36,171 nucleotides of DNA. Source: Novosphingobium sp. HII-3. GTDB lineage: Bacteria; Pseudomonadota; Alphaproteobacteria; Sphingomonadales; Sphingomonadaceae. A program made the position numbers and the translations under genes. Below the pieces are notes generated by a model. It had not been told where the DNA came from. It saw only the letters and a list, made by a program, of their open reading frames with translations, and did no database searches. Location of the stretch: contig NZ_PPSM01000026.1 of the NCBI RefSeq assembly GCF_002916655.1, positions 1-36,171 on the forward strand, given 5' to 3'. Positions 7,639 to 16,695 of the stretch are shown here, piece after piece (the stretch's first letter is position 1; every line of letters starts with the position of its first letter).

Positions 7639-10313
7639 GGAACGTCCTCGCTGTCGAGATGCGCGATGATGAGCCGGTCGGGAATGCGGATGGTGAAGCG
7701 GGCTCCCGTGGTTCCGCCGTCCGGATCGACGTCGTTCGCAGCTTCCACGGTCAGGCCCATGGCTTCGGCGAAACCCTTGACGATGGCAAGCCCCAGGCCC
7801 GTCCCATGGCGCACGCGGTCCGAACCTGCAAGCCGTGTGAAAGTTTCGAAGACGCGCTGCTCCTCTCCGGCCGGCAGACCGGGACCTCGGTCGATGACGG
7901 AAAGTTCAAGGGCATCGGGCAGGCGGCGGCAGCGGATCACGATGGGTGTGCCCGGGTCCCCATAACGGCCGGCATTATCGAGCAAATTGATGAGGCAATG
8001 ATGCAGCAGCACCGGATCGACGCGGACGAGCGGGATATCCGGCACGATATCGACCTGCACGGCACGCTCCTGAAGCGAGGCCCGCGTATCGTGCACGGCG
8101 CCCGCGACGGCGTCGAAAAGATCGGTCGCCTCGACCTTCATCGGCAGGGCGCCGGCTTCAACCCGGGCCATGTCGAGCAGATTGGCGACGAAGCGGTTGA
8201 GGCGCTGCGCCTCAGTGTCGATCGCCAGGACAAGGTCGTTCGAGGAGTGCTTCCTTAACTCCTGCGCCGCCGACAAGATCGTCGTCAAAGGTGTCCGCAG
8301 ATCGTGGCTCACGGAGGAGAGCAGTGCCGAACGGAGTTTGTCGCGTTCGCCGACCTGCCGGGCTTTCAGGCTTTCCTCCTCCAGCGTCATTCTGTCGAAG
8401 GCGATCGAGGCTTGGTCAAGGAGACTCATGAGCAGCGGCACCTGGTCCGACCGCAGCGGTTCGCCCGCGTCGTCGCGCGCGATGCCCAGCACGCCGAGCA
8501 CCCCCCGGCTGGTGCGCAGGGGATGAAAGAGCCAGTCGGAGGCGGTGAGGGTACTCGATCCCCGCCCCGCAGGCTGCTCGTTGTCGATGGCCCATTGTGC
8601 GGCAGCCAGTTCGATCTGGTCCAGCCTGTCTTCCGGTGGGTAGGCAGCCTGCAGGTCCGGGCCCTGCGCCGAAGGGAGCAGCAGGGCCGTGCGAACATCC
8701 AGAAGGCGCGCGATATCGGCGCAAATCGCCTGCATGAGTTCCGCCTGTGTAACGGACGCCGTGAGTTGCCGTGAAAAGCTGGCAAGCGCCGCGTTCTGCC
8801 TCGAGCTCGATCCCGCAAGGTCCGCCTGCGCCCGCACCCGCGCCGCGAACTGACTGGTTACGATCGCCACCCCCAGCAGCACGAGGATGGAGATGACGTT
8901 CTCCGGATTGTTGACCGTCAGCGTGCCTGTGGGGGGCAGGAAGAAGAAGTTATAGGCGAGGCTCGATGCGAGCCCTGCGAACAGCCCGGCCCGCAGGCCA
9001 AATGTCGCGGCGGCGAACATCACCGGGATGAGGTAAAGCAGCGCGATGTTGCCGAGGTCTATGGCCCGCACCAGCCCGCGGCCCAGCGCCGTCAGCCCCG
9101 CCACCACCGCGAGAGTACAGAGATAGTGAGAGGGCCGGCCCCATACGCCCGGAGCACGCGACCGTCGGCGGCCTCTGGCCGGCTCGTCGCTCGCCGGCAT
9201 GACATGGACTGCCACCTCGCCGATGGTCCGGACAAGATGGTCGACAACCGAGCCGTGGCGAAGCTCGAACCACCACGAGCGGGGAGATTTCCCGACGACG
9301 ATCTGCGTGGCGCGGGCTTCGCGGCAATATTCGCGGATGCCGTCCACCACTCCCATCGCCGGTATGCTGGCCGTCGACGCGCCGAGACGGGACGCCAGGG
9401 CCAGGGTGTCCGCCAGCTGGCGCCGGTCAATGTCGGTGAACTGCTGATTCCTCTGCGTCTCGATATGAACGACGGACCATGGCGCCTTCAGCGCGTCGGC
9501 CAGCCGCTTCCCGGAGCGGACCAGCCCCGCCGCGTGCGGCTGCTCGCTCACGCACACGACGACGCGTTCGCCCACCGCGAAATTGCCCGCAAGCGCGTTG
9601 GCGCGGACGTGCTCCACCATCTGCGCATCGACGGCCTGCGCGGCATGGCGCAGCGCCAGTTCCCGCAGGGCAGTCAGATTTGACTTGGAGAAGAAGTGGC
9701 TCAGCGCTCGCGTCGCCTCGTGCGGGACGTAGACCTTGCCATCCTTCAACCGCTCGATCAGTTCGTCTGGCGGTATGTCCACCACCTCGATCTCGGCACG
9801 TTCGAGGATCGAGTCCGGCACGGTCTCGCGCACCCGGACTCGCGTAAACGAGGCGACGACATCGTTCAGGCTTTCCACGTGCTGGATGTTCAGCGTCGAG
9901 TAGACGTCGATGCCGGCGTCGAGCAGCTCCTCCACGTCCTGGTAGCGCTTGGGGTGGCGGCTGCCCGGCGCGTTGGTGTGCGCCAGTTCGTCCACCAGTG
10001 CGAGTTGGGGCGCGCGGGCAAGGATGGCATCGATGTCCATCTCGCCCAGGCTGTGGCCCATGTGCTCCACCTGCCGGCGCGGCACGACCTCGTGCCCTTG
10101 GACCAGCGCTTCGGTCTCGCGCCGGCCATGTGTCTCCACCACGCCCACGACGACGTCGACGCCCGCGTCGCGACGCTGGCGTCCCTCGGAGAGCATCTCC
10201 CAGGTCTTGCCCACGCCCGGCGCGGCGCCGAGGAAGATCTTCAGGCGCCCTCGACCCTCCTGCGCAGCCGCGCGCAGGAGGGCATCGGGAACAGGGCGAC
10301 CACTTTCGGTCAT
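7635..10313 (-). CDS. kdpD: KdpD, potassium-sensing histidine kinase
   Basis: 892 residues, normal length. Order of domains: KdpD N-terminal domain with Walker A GAAPGVGKT (29-37) and VDELAHTNAPG; a Usp-like domain (~245-370); four transmembrane segments (DUF4118, ~400-500); a GAF-like region; HisKA with the phospho-acceptor His670 (SVSHDLRTPLTT); HATPase_c with NLLDNAGRYG, DRGPGLP and GTGLGLAIVKG. It controls the phosphorylation state of KdpE. It lies 32 bases after kdpC and overlaps kdpE. Confidence 0.96.
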   Translation of the reverse strand: MTESGRPVPDALLRAAAQEGRGRLKIFLGAAPGVGKTWEMLSEGRQRRDAGVDVVVGVVETHGRRETEALVQGHEVVPRRQVEHMGHSLGEMDIDAILARAPQLALVDELAHTNAPGSRHPKRYQDVEELLDAGIDVYSTLNIQHVESLNDVVASFTRVRVRETVPDSILERAEIEVVDIPPDELIERLKDGKVYVPHEATRALSHFFSKSNLTALRELALRHAAQAVDAQMVEHVRANALAGNFAVGERVVVCVSEQPHAAGLVRSGKRLADALKAPWSVVHIETQRNQQFTDIDRRQLADTLALASRLGASTASIPAMGVVDGIREYCREARATQIVVGKSPRSWWFELRHGSVVDHLVRTIGEVAVHVMPASDEPARGRRRSRAPGVWGRPSHYLCTLAVVAGLTALGRGLVRAIDLGNIALLYLIPVMFAAATFGLRAGLFAGLASSLAYNFFFLPPTGTLTVNNPENVISILVLLGVAIVTSQFAARVRAQADLAGSSSRQNAALASFSRQLTASVTQAELMQAICADIARLLDVRTALLLPSAQGPDLQAAYPPEDRLDQIELAAAQWAIDNEQPAGRGSSTLTASDWLFHPLRTSRGVLGVLGIARDDAGEPLRSDQVPLLMSLLDQASIAFDRMTLEEESLKARQVGERDKLRSALLSSVSHDLRTPLTTILSAAQELRKHSSNDLVLAIDTEAQRLNRFVANLLDMARVEAGALPMKVEATDLFDAVAGAVHDTRASLQERAVQVDIVPDIPLVRVDPVLLHHCLINLLDNAGRYGDPGTPIVIRCRRLPDALELSVIDRGPGLPAGEEQRVFETFTRLAGSDRVRHGTGLGLAIVKGFAEAMGLTVEAANDVDPDGGTTGARFTIRIPDRLIIAHLDSEDVP

Positions 10314-10345
10314 GCGTTCTTGGCTCGCTCGGTAGCGTTCAGGGT

Positions 10346-10936
10346 TTATGGAGCCGACCTTGCGCTCAAAGCATCGAGACGTCGATTGAGATCAAGGACA
10401 TTTACACGGGGTTCTCCAAGAAAGCCGAGCAGCGGCTGTTCGATGGTTCGCCCGACAAGGCGCCGGACGGCCTCCACCTCCAACCCACGGACACGAGCAA
10501 TGCGTTCTACCTGGTAGAACGCGGCCTCGGGCGTTATGTGCGGGTCGAGGCCGGAGCCGGATGTGGTGACAAGATCGGCGGGAACGGGCCGACCGGGCTG
10601 GGCGGCCGCCATGGCTCCTGCCTGCTCTTTCACGCGATCGCTCAGAACCTGCGATGTCGGGCCGAGGTTGGAACCGGAGGAAGCAAGGCCATCGTAGCCG
10701 CTGCCCGCCGCCGACGGCCGCGTATTGAAATAGCGCTCCGACGTGAATGCCTGACCGACAACGCTGGACCCGATGACCTTGCCGTTCTCGACTATCAGGC
10801 TGCCGTTCGCCTGAGCCGGGAAGAGCGCCTGCCCGAGCCCGGTCATCGCCATCGGGTAAAGCAGGCCGAGCAGCAGGCCGAAGAGAAGCGTCATGACCAG
10901 TGCCGGACGCAGAGACGAAACTATGTCGTTGTTCAT
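10346..10936 (-). CDS. kdpC: KdpC, K+-transporting ATPase subunit C
   Basis: 196 residues with one N-terminal transmembrane helix (PALVMTLLFGLLLGLLYPMA) and a periplasmic domain; motifs GSSVVGQAF, NTRPSAAGSGYDG, SGSGLDPHITP and LGEPRVNVLDLN are typical of the family. It assists KdpB function and high-affinity K+ uptake in the KdpFABC complex. It starts 14 bases after the kdpB stop with a GGAGG site before an A-rich spacer. Confidence 0.96.
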   Translation of the reverse strand: MNNDIVSSLRPALVMTLLFGLLLGLLYPMAMTGLGQALFPAQANGSLIVENGKVIGSSVVGQAFTSERYFNTRPSAAGSGYDGLASSGSNLGPTSQVLSDRVKEQAGAMAAAQPGRPVPADLVTTSGSGLDPHITPEAAFYQVERIARVRGLEVEAVRRLVGRTIEQPLLGFLGEPRVNVLDLNRRLDALSARSAP

Positions 10937-10950
10937 TTTTTGCCGCCTCC

Positions 10951-12987
10951 TCAGGCGAGACCCAGGCCGCCGACGGCCAGATCGATGAGCTTGATGCCGA
11001 TGAACGGAGCGACGAGGCCGCCGAGGCCGTAGATCGCGAGGTTGCGCGCCAGAAGCGGCCCCGCGCCCATCGGCCTGTACGCTACGCCTCTGAGCGCCAG
11101 CGGCACCAGGCAGGGGATAATGAGTGCGTTGAAGATGATCGCGGAGAGGATCGCGCTTTCCGAGCTCGCGAGTCCCATGACGTTGAGTACGCCAAGCCCC
11201 GGATAGAGCGCCACGAACATGGCCGGGATGATGGCGAAGTACTTGGCCACGTCATTCGCGACCGAGAAGGTCGTCAGCGCCCCGCGCGTCATGAGCAGTT
11301 GCTTGCCGAGGCCGACGACTTCGATCAGCTTGGTCGGGTCGCTGTCGAGATCGACCATGTTTCCGGCCTCGCGCGCGGCCTGGGTGCCGGTGTTCATGGC
11401 GACGCCGACATCCGCCTGTGCCAGTGCAGGCGCATCGTTCGTGCCGTCGCCGCACATCGCGACAAGCCGTCCGCCCTGCTGTTCCTCACGGATCAGCCGC
11501 AGCTTGTCCTCGGGTGTCGCTTCGGCGAGGAAGTCATCGACGCCGGACTCCGCCGCGATCGAGGCGGCGGTGAGCGGGTTGTCGCCCGTAATCATCACGG
11601 TGCGGATACCCATCGCCCGCAGTTCGCCGAAACGCTCGCGAATACCCGCCTTTACGATATCCTTGAGGAAGATCGCGCCCAGCAGCCGGCCGTCGACGGC
11701 AACCGCCAGAGGTGTGCCGCCCACCCGGGCGATATCGTCGGTGATGCGGCGCAACTCGGTTGCCGCCGCCGTTTCGCCCGCGCCGGGATTTGCCCTGAGG
11801 ATCGCCTGCACAGCCCCCTTCTGGATCACCCTGCCACCGGTATCGACACCGGATATGCGGGTCTGAGCCGTGAAGGGGATCACCTGCGCCCCCTCCGGGA
11901 GGCTCGCCATCACGGAACCGACCTTCTCACGCGCGAGAACCACGATCGAGCGACCCTCCGGCGTCTCGTCCGCAAGGCTGGCCAGCAGCGCCGCCTCCGC
12001 CAGCTCGGCCACGCCGGTGCCGCTGACCGGCCGAAACTCCGTCGCCTGACGATCACCCACCGTGATGGTGCCCGTCTTGTCCAGCAGCAGAACGTCGATG
12101 TCGCCGGCCGCTTCGACCGCGCGGCCGGACTTTGCCAGGACGTTGAAGCGCACCAGGCGGTCCATGCCGGCGATGCCGATGGCCGACAGCAGCGCCGCAA
12201 TCGTCGTCGGGATCAGGGTTATGAGCAGGGCGGCCAGAATGGAGACAGGCACCGATCCACCCGCGTAGGCGGCAAAGCCGGGGATGGTGGCGACCGCGAT
12301 CAGGAAGATGATGGTCAGCCCCACGAGCAGCAACGTCAGGGCGATCTCGTTCGGGGTCTTCTGCCGCTCCGCCCCTTCAACCAGAGCGATCATGCGATCG
12401 AGGAAGCCCTGTCCCGGGTTCACCGAGACACGCACCCGTATTTCGTCCGAGATGACGCGGGTGCCGGCGGTAACGGCGGAACGATCGCCCCCCGCTTCAC
12501 GGATCACAGGCGCGCTCTCGCCCGTGATCGCGGCCTCGTTGACCGACGCGACGCCCGCCACCACTTCGCCGTCGGCCGGGATCAGGTCGCCGGTCTGGAC
12601 AAGAACGACATCGCCCTTCTTCAGCTGGCTCGCGGGTACGCTGTCATAGCGCGTGCCGTCACCCTTCAGACGCCTGGCGGTAAGTTCGGCCTTGGTGGCC
12701 CGCAGCGAGGCGGCCTGTGCCTTCCCGCGCCCTTCGGCAAGAGCCTCGGCGAACGTGCCGAAGAGGACGGTCAACCAGAGCCACAGCACGAGCTGGACCT
12801 TGAAACCCGCGTCGAGACCGTCGTTGCCGACGATGAGCAGCACCGTCAGCAGGATTGCGACGACTGCCGTTGTGAACATCACCGGGTTGCGGATCAGCTC
12901 CCGCGGGTCAAGCTTGCGGAATGCGTCGCGGATCGCAGGAACGATCAGGTCGGCGGTAAAGAGGGATTTGGTATCGGACCGAGCCAT
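10951..12987 (-). CDS. kdpB: KdpB, P-type K+-transporting ATPase catalytic subunit
   Basis: 678 residues from the ATG at 12987, which has AAGGA 7 bases upstream. A GTG at 13014 in the same frame would add nine residues and overlap kdpA, but has no ribosome site of its own. P-type ATPase signatures are all present: TGES (155-158), phosphorylated Asp303 in [15 protein letters not shown] and the hinge [14 protein letters not shown]. It hydrolyses ATP to drive K+ import through KdpA. Confidence 0.96.
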   Translation of the reverse strand: MARSDTKSLFTADLIVPAIRDAFRKLDPRELIRNPVMFTTAVVAILLTVLLIVGNDGLDAGFKVQLVLWLWLTVLFGTFAEALAEGRGKAQAASLRATKAELTARRLKGDGTRYDSVPASQLKKGDVVLVQTGDLIPADGEVVAGVASVNEAAITGESAPVIREAGGDRSAVTAGTRVISDEIRVRVSVNPGQGFLDRMIALVEGAERQKTPNEIALTLLLVGLTIIFLIAVATIPGFAAYAGGSVPVSILAALLITLIPTTIAALLSAIGIAGMDRLVRFNVLAKSGRAVEAAGDIDVLLLDKTGTITVGDRQATEFRPVSGTGVAELAEAALLASLADETPEGRSIVVLAREKVGSVMASLPEGAQVIPFTAQTRISGVDTGGRVIQKGAVQAILRANPGAGETAAATELRRITDDIARVGGTPLAVAVDGRLLGAIFLKDIVKAGIRERFGELRAMGIRTVMITGDNPLTAASIAAESGVDDFLAEATPEDKLRLIREEQQGGRLVAMCGDGTNDAPALAQADVGVAMNTGTQAAREAGNMVDLDSDPTKLIEVVGLGKQLLMTRGALTTFSVANDVAKYFAIIPAMFVALYPGLGVLNVMGLASSESAILSAIIFNALIIPCLVPLALRGVAYRPMGAGPLLARNLAIYGLGGLVAPFIGIKLIDLAVGGLGLA

Positions 12988-12997
12988 GGGGTGATCC

Positions 12998-14701
12998 TTA
13001 GAAAAGCTGGCCACGGATCATTGCGATATGATCGGCAATGGGACCTAGAGCGAGGCTGGGGAGGAAGGTCAGGCCGCCGACGATCAGCACGATGCCGATC
13101 AGCAGGCCAGTCCACAGGGGGCCGGTGGTGGGGAAGCTGCCTGCGGTCGCGGGGGTGTACTTCTTGGCGGCAAGGCTTCCGGCCACGGCCAACATCGGAA
13201 TAATGATGAAGAACCGTCCGATCCACATCCCGACGCCGAGCAGGCCGTTGTAGAACGGCGTGTTCGCACTGAGCCCGGCGAACGCGGAGCCATTGTTGGC
13301 CACGGCGCTGGTGAAGGCGTAGAGGATTTCGGAGAAGCCGTGCGGTCCCTTGTTGAGCGGCCCGGCCAATCCTGCAGGAAGCACCGATGCGACGGCGCTC
13401 ATGCCCAGGATGGTCAGCGGCAGGACCGCGATCGCCAGCACCGCCAGCTTGACTTCACGGCTCTCGATCTTCTTGCCCACGTATTCCGGTGTACGGCCGA
13501 CCATGAGACCAGCCACGAAGACCGCGAGTATCGCGAACAGCAGGAAGCCGTAGATGCCTGCGCCCACGCCGCCGATAACCACTTCGCCCAATTGCATGTT
13601 GAACAACGGGATCATGCCGCCAAGTGCCGTGAAGCTGTCGTGCATGGCGTTCACCGCGCCGCACGATGCGGCGGTCGTGACGACTGAAAAGAGCGCGCTC
13701 GCGGCAATGCCGAACCGCACTTCCTTGCCTTCCATGTTACCGCCTGCAGCATTCAGCTGGTGGAGGACGGGATTGCCCGCGGCCTCCTGCCAGTACGTGA
13801 CGGTCGTGCCGGCAAGGAACAGGGCCATCATAGCGGCAAGGATCGCCCAGCCCTGCCGCGTGTTTCCGACGGCCTTGCCGAACGTGTAGGTCAACCCGAC
13901 GCCGATCGCGAAGATCGATAGCATCTGCACCAGGTTGGTCAGCGCGGTCGGATTCTCGAACGGATGCGCGGAGTTGGCGTTGAAGAAGCCGCCGCCGTTC
14001 GTGCCCAGAAGTTTGATGGCTTCCTGCGAAGCCACGGGTCCGATAGCGAGCGTCTGGCGGGCTCCTTCCAGCGTGCTCACGTCAATGGTGCCTGCCAGGG
14101 TCTGCGGTACGCCGCTGGCAATGTAGAACACGGTCAGGACAATGCACAGGGGCAGCAGCAGGTACAGCGTAATCCGCGTGACGTCGGCCCAGAAGTTGCC
14201 GATCCCTGCTGCACTTCGCCGGGCAAACCCCCGAAACAGCGCGAAGGCCAGGGCGATGCCTGTCGCGGCTGAAAGGAAGTTGTGAATGGTGAGCGCCAGC
14301 ATCTGCGACAGGTTCGACATCGTCGATTCCCCGCCATAGCTCTGCCAGTTGGTGTTGGACCCGAAGCTGATCGCGGTGTTGAAGGCGAGATGCTCGCCGA
14401 GAGCAGCATGGCCTTGCGGATTGAGCGGCAGAAGCGCCTGTGCACGCAGCAGCCCGTAGGTCATGAGGATCAGCAGCGCGTTGAAGACCAGCATGTGGAC
14501 GGCGTAGCGCCGCCAGGTCTGGTCCTCTTCCGGGTTGATGCCGGAAAGCCGGTAGAAGCTCCGCTCCACCGGGCCAAATACGGCATGAAGCGGAGTGCGG
14601 CGGCCTTCGTAGAGAGCGAAAAGCCAAAGCCCTACGGGCTTGGCGAGCGCCAGCAGGATGCCGACGAAGACTGCGATGAGCAGCCATCCCTGAACGGTCA
14701 T
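12998..14701 (-). CDS. kdpA: KdpA, K+-channel-like subunit of the Kdp ATPase
   Basis: 567 residues, about ten transmembrane helices, with repeated pore-loop segments such as [32 protein letters not shown] and ANNGSAFAG that form the K+ selectivity filter in this family. It begins 11 bases after the kdpF stop with a GAGGGG site. It binds and translocates K+ in the inner membrane. Confidence 0.97.
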   Translation of the reverse strand: MTVQGWLLIAVFVGILLALAKPVGLWLFALYEGRRTPLHAVFGPVERSFYRLSGINPEEDQTWRRYAVHMLVFNALLILMTYGLLRAQALLPLNPQGHAALGEHLAFNTAISFGSNTNWQSYGGESTMSNLSQMLALTIHNFLSAATGIALAFALFRGFARRSAAGIGNFWADVTRITLYLLLPLCIVLTVFYIASGVPQTLAGTIDVSTLEGARQTLAIGPVASQEAIKLLGTNGGGFFNANSAHPFENPTALTNLVQMLSIFAIGVGLTYTFGKAVGNTRQGWAILAAMMALFLAGTTVTYWQEAAGNPVLHQLNAAGGNMEGKEVRFGIAASALFSVVTTAASCGAVNAMHDSFTALGGMIPLFNMQLGEVVIGGVGAGIYGFLLFAILAVFVAGLMVGRTPEYVGKKIESREVKLAVLAIAVLPLTILGMSAVASVLPAGLAGPLNKGPHGFSEILYAFTSAVANNGSAFAGLSANTPFYNGLLGVGMWIGRFFIIIPMLAVAGSLAAKKYTPATAGSFPTTGPLWTGLLIGIVLIVGGLTFLPSLALGPIADHIAMIRGQLF

Positions 14702-14712
14702 CGGTGCGCCCC

Positions 14713-14802
14713 TCAGAAGCGTTCGGGCCGCGCGAGCACGGCGACGAGATAGACGAGAAGGCCAAGCGCGGTGAAGCCGGCAAGCCAGAGATCGATGGTC
14801 AT
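14713..14802 (-). CDS. kdpF: KdpF, small subunit of the Kdp ATPase
   Basis: 29 residues, a single transmembrane helix ([19 protein letters not shown]) ending in ARPERF, the usual KdpF pattern and length. The ATG at 14802 lies 13 bases after the stop of the 27-aa ORF and 11 bases before kdpA. KdpF stabilises the KdpABC complex in the inner membrane. Confidence 0.92.
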   Translation of the reverse strand: MTIDLWLAGFTALGLLVYLVAVLARPERF

Positions 14803-14815
14803 GGCTGGCGGCCCC

Positions 14816-14899
14816 TCACGCACGGTTGCACAGGGCCGCATAGCCGAGGCTCGCGACCAGCAAGACGAGGAGAAGGCCTGCCCAAAGGAGGTCCTGCAT
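14816..14899 (-). CDS. 27-aa single-helix membrane protein heading the kdp operon
   Basis: Short open frame directly upstream of kdpF. The ATG at 14899 has AGGAG 7-8 bases before it, and the stop is 13 bases before the kdpF start. The product is MQDLLWAGLLLVLLVASLGY followed by AALCNRA: one hydrophobic helix with a Trp near its start and a short Cys/Asn/Arg tail. Size, spacing and topology resemble KdpF itself. I recall comparable tiny ORFs with a C-terminal LC(D/N)R motif upstream of kdpF in other bacteria, but could not check this. A Kdp accessory or regulatory peptide is inference. Confidence 0.65.
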   Translation of the reverse strand: MQDLLWAGLLLVLLVASLGYAALCNRA

Positions 14900-15222
14900 G
14901 ATGATGCTCCTGCAAGCTCATGCCGCAACAGGCGGGATGAGTCGAATGCAGCCTTCCCACTAGGCCAGTGCACCGTAGGAATTCGAGACGAGCGAGCCGC
15001 CGATCGCATAGTGATTGCATAGGATTTTGGCCGATTGGCTGATCATCATGGCTTTCACGGCGGCAGAAGGCCCCCTCCCCGCCACGCTTTCTCACCGAGG
15101 GAGGAGACGCCGGCATGCAGCGGCTCTTGCAAGCGGAAAGGCTGTTTTGAAGATCATTCAGGAGCAAAAGACGAGATCAGGCGCTTTTCACCGTGCCCAG
15201 GATATCGGGCTCGGAGCATGAC
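14900..15222. other. Divergent intergenic region between kdp and corA
   Basis: 323 bases with no gene recognised. It holds the direct repeat at 15002-15022 and a GC-rich stretch at about 15070-15140 where CCTCCC can pair with GGGAGG across a ~19-base loop, followed by CTTGCAAG. It must contain the kdp promoter (minus) and the corA promoter (plus). The folded GC-rich part falls in the corA leader, but no known Mg2+ riboswitch consensus was recognised. Confidence 0.45.
15002..15022. promoter_or_regulatory. Direct repeat, candidate KdpE operator
   Basis: GATCGCATAG and GATTGCATAG stand in tandem with an 11-bp period (15002-15011 and 15013-15022), about 100 bases upstream of the first kdp ORF. 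OmpR-family regulators such as KdpE bind tandem direct repeats about one helical turn apart, so this is the best operator candidate between kdp and corA. Further GAT triplets follow at 15023, 15033 and 15041. Binding is inference; the repeat is plainly visible. Confidence 0.5.
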
Positions 15223-16191
15223 ATGAGCGTAGTCGCAGCGGTTCTTTACAGAGACGGCAAACGCGTCCGGGATATCGACGTGACTGAGAAGGTCCATTGC
15301 CCTGACGATCATTCGGAGTTTGTCTGGATCGGCCTGCTTGATCCCACCCCGCAGGATCTGCGGCTGCTTCAGGATCAGTATGGCCTTCACCCGCTGGCGG
15401 TGGAGGATGCGATCAACGGCAAGCAGATACCTAAGGTTGATGTCTACCGCGACCAGTTGTTCGTCACCGCCCGCACTGCCGAACTCGTGGAAGACAAGAT
15501 ACACTACGGTGAGATCCTGATCTTTGTGGGGCACAGCCACATCATAACCGTGCGCCACGGTCACGAACGGGAGTTCTCGAAGCTGCGCGGCGAGCTGGAG
15601 CAGAAGCCCAGCATGCTGCAGAACGGCGTGGGTTACGTGCTGCACGCCATTCTCGACTATATCGTCGACGGCTATCTTCCAATCATCGAGACGATCGAGG
15701 AAGATACCCTCGCGATGGAGCGGCGCACGGTCGACAACTTCCTGGGCCGTGACGAGATCATCCGCATTTTCAGCCTGCGCCGTGAACTCATCCGTTTTCA
15801 GCGGGTGCTCATCCCCATGGGCGAGGTCGCCGCCAAGTTCGTCCGCAGCGAGCTGCCCTGCATCGATCCGGATGCCCGCCCCTACTTCAGCGACGTGAAC
15901 GATCATGTTCGGCGGGTGCAGGCCATGGCGGAAGCGCTCAGGGAAGTGATCAATTCCGTATTTGAATTCAGCAACCTTCTGGAGCAGCAACGGACCGGCG
16001 CGATTACCCGCCAGCTTGCCGCCTGGGCGGCGATCCTTGCGGTGCCGACCGCCATCGCCGGCATCTACGGCATGAACTTTCGCTACATGCCCGAGCTTTC
16101 GTGGCGCTATGGATATCCTCTGGTGCTGATTGTCATCGTGGTCATCTGCGTCCTTCTGTTCTGGCGCTTTCGCACGCTGAAATGGCTCTGA
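15223..16191 (+). CDS. corA: CorA-family Mg2+/Co2+ transporter
   Basis: 322 residues. A large N-terminal cytoplasmic domain and long helix (~150-260) lead to two C-terminal transmembrane helices separated by the diagnostic loop GMNF (283-286); the last residues RFRTLKWL lie inside the cell. The start at 15223 has GGAG 7 bases upstream; the open frame to 15193 adds nothing recognisable. It conducts Mg2+ (and possibly Co2+ or Ni2+) into the cell. It is divergent from kdp and upstream of the B12 operon; a link to cobalt supply is possible but unproven. Confidence 0.94.
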   Translation: MSVVAAVLYRDGKRVRDIDVTEKVHCPDDHSEFVWIGLLDPTPQDLRLLQDQYGLHPLAVEDAINGKQIPKVDVYRDQLFVTARTAELVEDKIHYGEILIFVGHSHIITVRHGHEREFSKLRGELEQKPSMLQNGVGYVLHAILDYIVDGYLPIIETIEEDTLAMERRTVDNFLGRDEIIRIFSLRRELIRFQRVLIPMGEVAAKFVRSELPCIDPDARPYFSDVNDHVRRVQAMAEALREVINSVFEFSNLLEQQRTGAITRQLAAWAAILAVPTAIAGIYGMNFRYMPELSWRYGYPLVLIVIVVICVLLFWRFRTLKWL

Positions 16192-16246
16192 CCCGACGGA
16201 TCCAGGGAGCCGTGTCCCTCGCTGCGACAGGGCTCGGAAGCTGGCC

Positions 16247-16260
16247 CGGCGATATCGCCG
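16247..16260. repeat. 14-bp perfect palindrome
   Basis: CGGCGATATCGCCG, fully self-complementary with no loop, lies 55 bases after the corA stop and about 60 bases before the riboswitch. It is a poor terminator shape; it could be an operator for the B12 operon promoter or chance in GC-rich DNA. Confidence 0.3.
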
Positions 16261-16317
16261 TTGCCTGGCGGCACGACCACTTGCGCACACCGCGGGCGTG
16301 AAGTAGTAGCCGCGCCG

Positions 16318-16485
16318 CGACAGGTTCCTCGAGAGAGGATCAAAAGGGAACCCGGGTGAAAACCCCGGGGCTGCCCCTGCAACTGTAAGCGGCGAGCCAT
16401 CCAGCCATTTGCCATTGGGATCATCGGTCCTGAGAAGGCGGCCGGAACGGCGCTGACCCGCAAGCCAGGAGACCTGCCTGACGCA
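16318..16485 (+). ncRNA. Cobalamin (B12) riboswitch
   Basis: Contains the conserved blocks of the class in order: AGGATCAAAAGGGAA, the GGGTGAAAACCCCGGGGCTG region, CCCCTGCAACTGTAAGCGG, and the B12 box GCCAGGAGACCTGCC at about 16464-16478. About 210 bases separate the B12 box from the btuB start, enough for an expression platform; the GC-rich complementary stretches at 16525-16560 could be part of it. By established behaviour of this class, adenosylcobalamin or cobalamin binding should lower expression of the downstream operon. Boundaries are approximate. Confidence 0.95.
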
Positions 16486-16695
16486 GTCGTTCTTCATCCG
16501 GGCAGGGTGCACCGGGTGTTCGAGGGCCCTCCCTTCCGGTGAGGGTCATCCCTCGCGCAACGACAGCAACTGCCTTGCCGGTTTGTCCGTGCAGGGGAGC
16601 GTCACGCCGTGCCTGCTTCGCGGGACTCTTCGCACACGCTCCCTTGTGACGGCCGCCCGGCGGGTTCGACGCCGTTTGCAAGAAGGGACTTCATC

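Noticed and set aside
10900..13203. 767-aa plus-strand open frame
   Set aside because: Antisense to kdpB and neighbours, whose motifs are complete. Composition (Arg, His, Asp, Gly) is typical of an antisense shadow.
15060..15222. Mg2+ riboswitch (M-box or yybP-ykoY type) before corA
   Set aside because: The conserved blocks of these classes could not be found; only a generic GC-rich hairpin is visible.
15154..16512. 452-aa minus-strand open frame
   Set aside because: Antisense to corA and running through the cobalamin riboswitch; no ribosome site or known motif.
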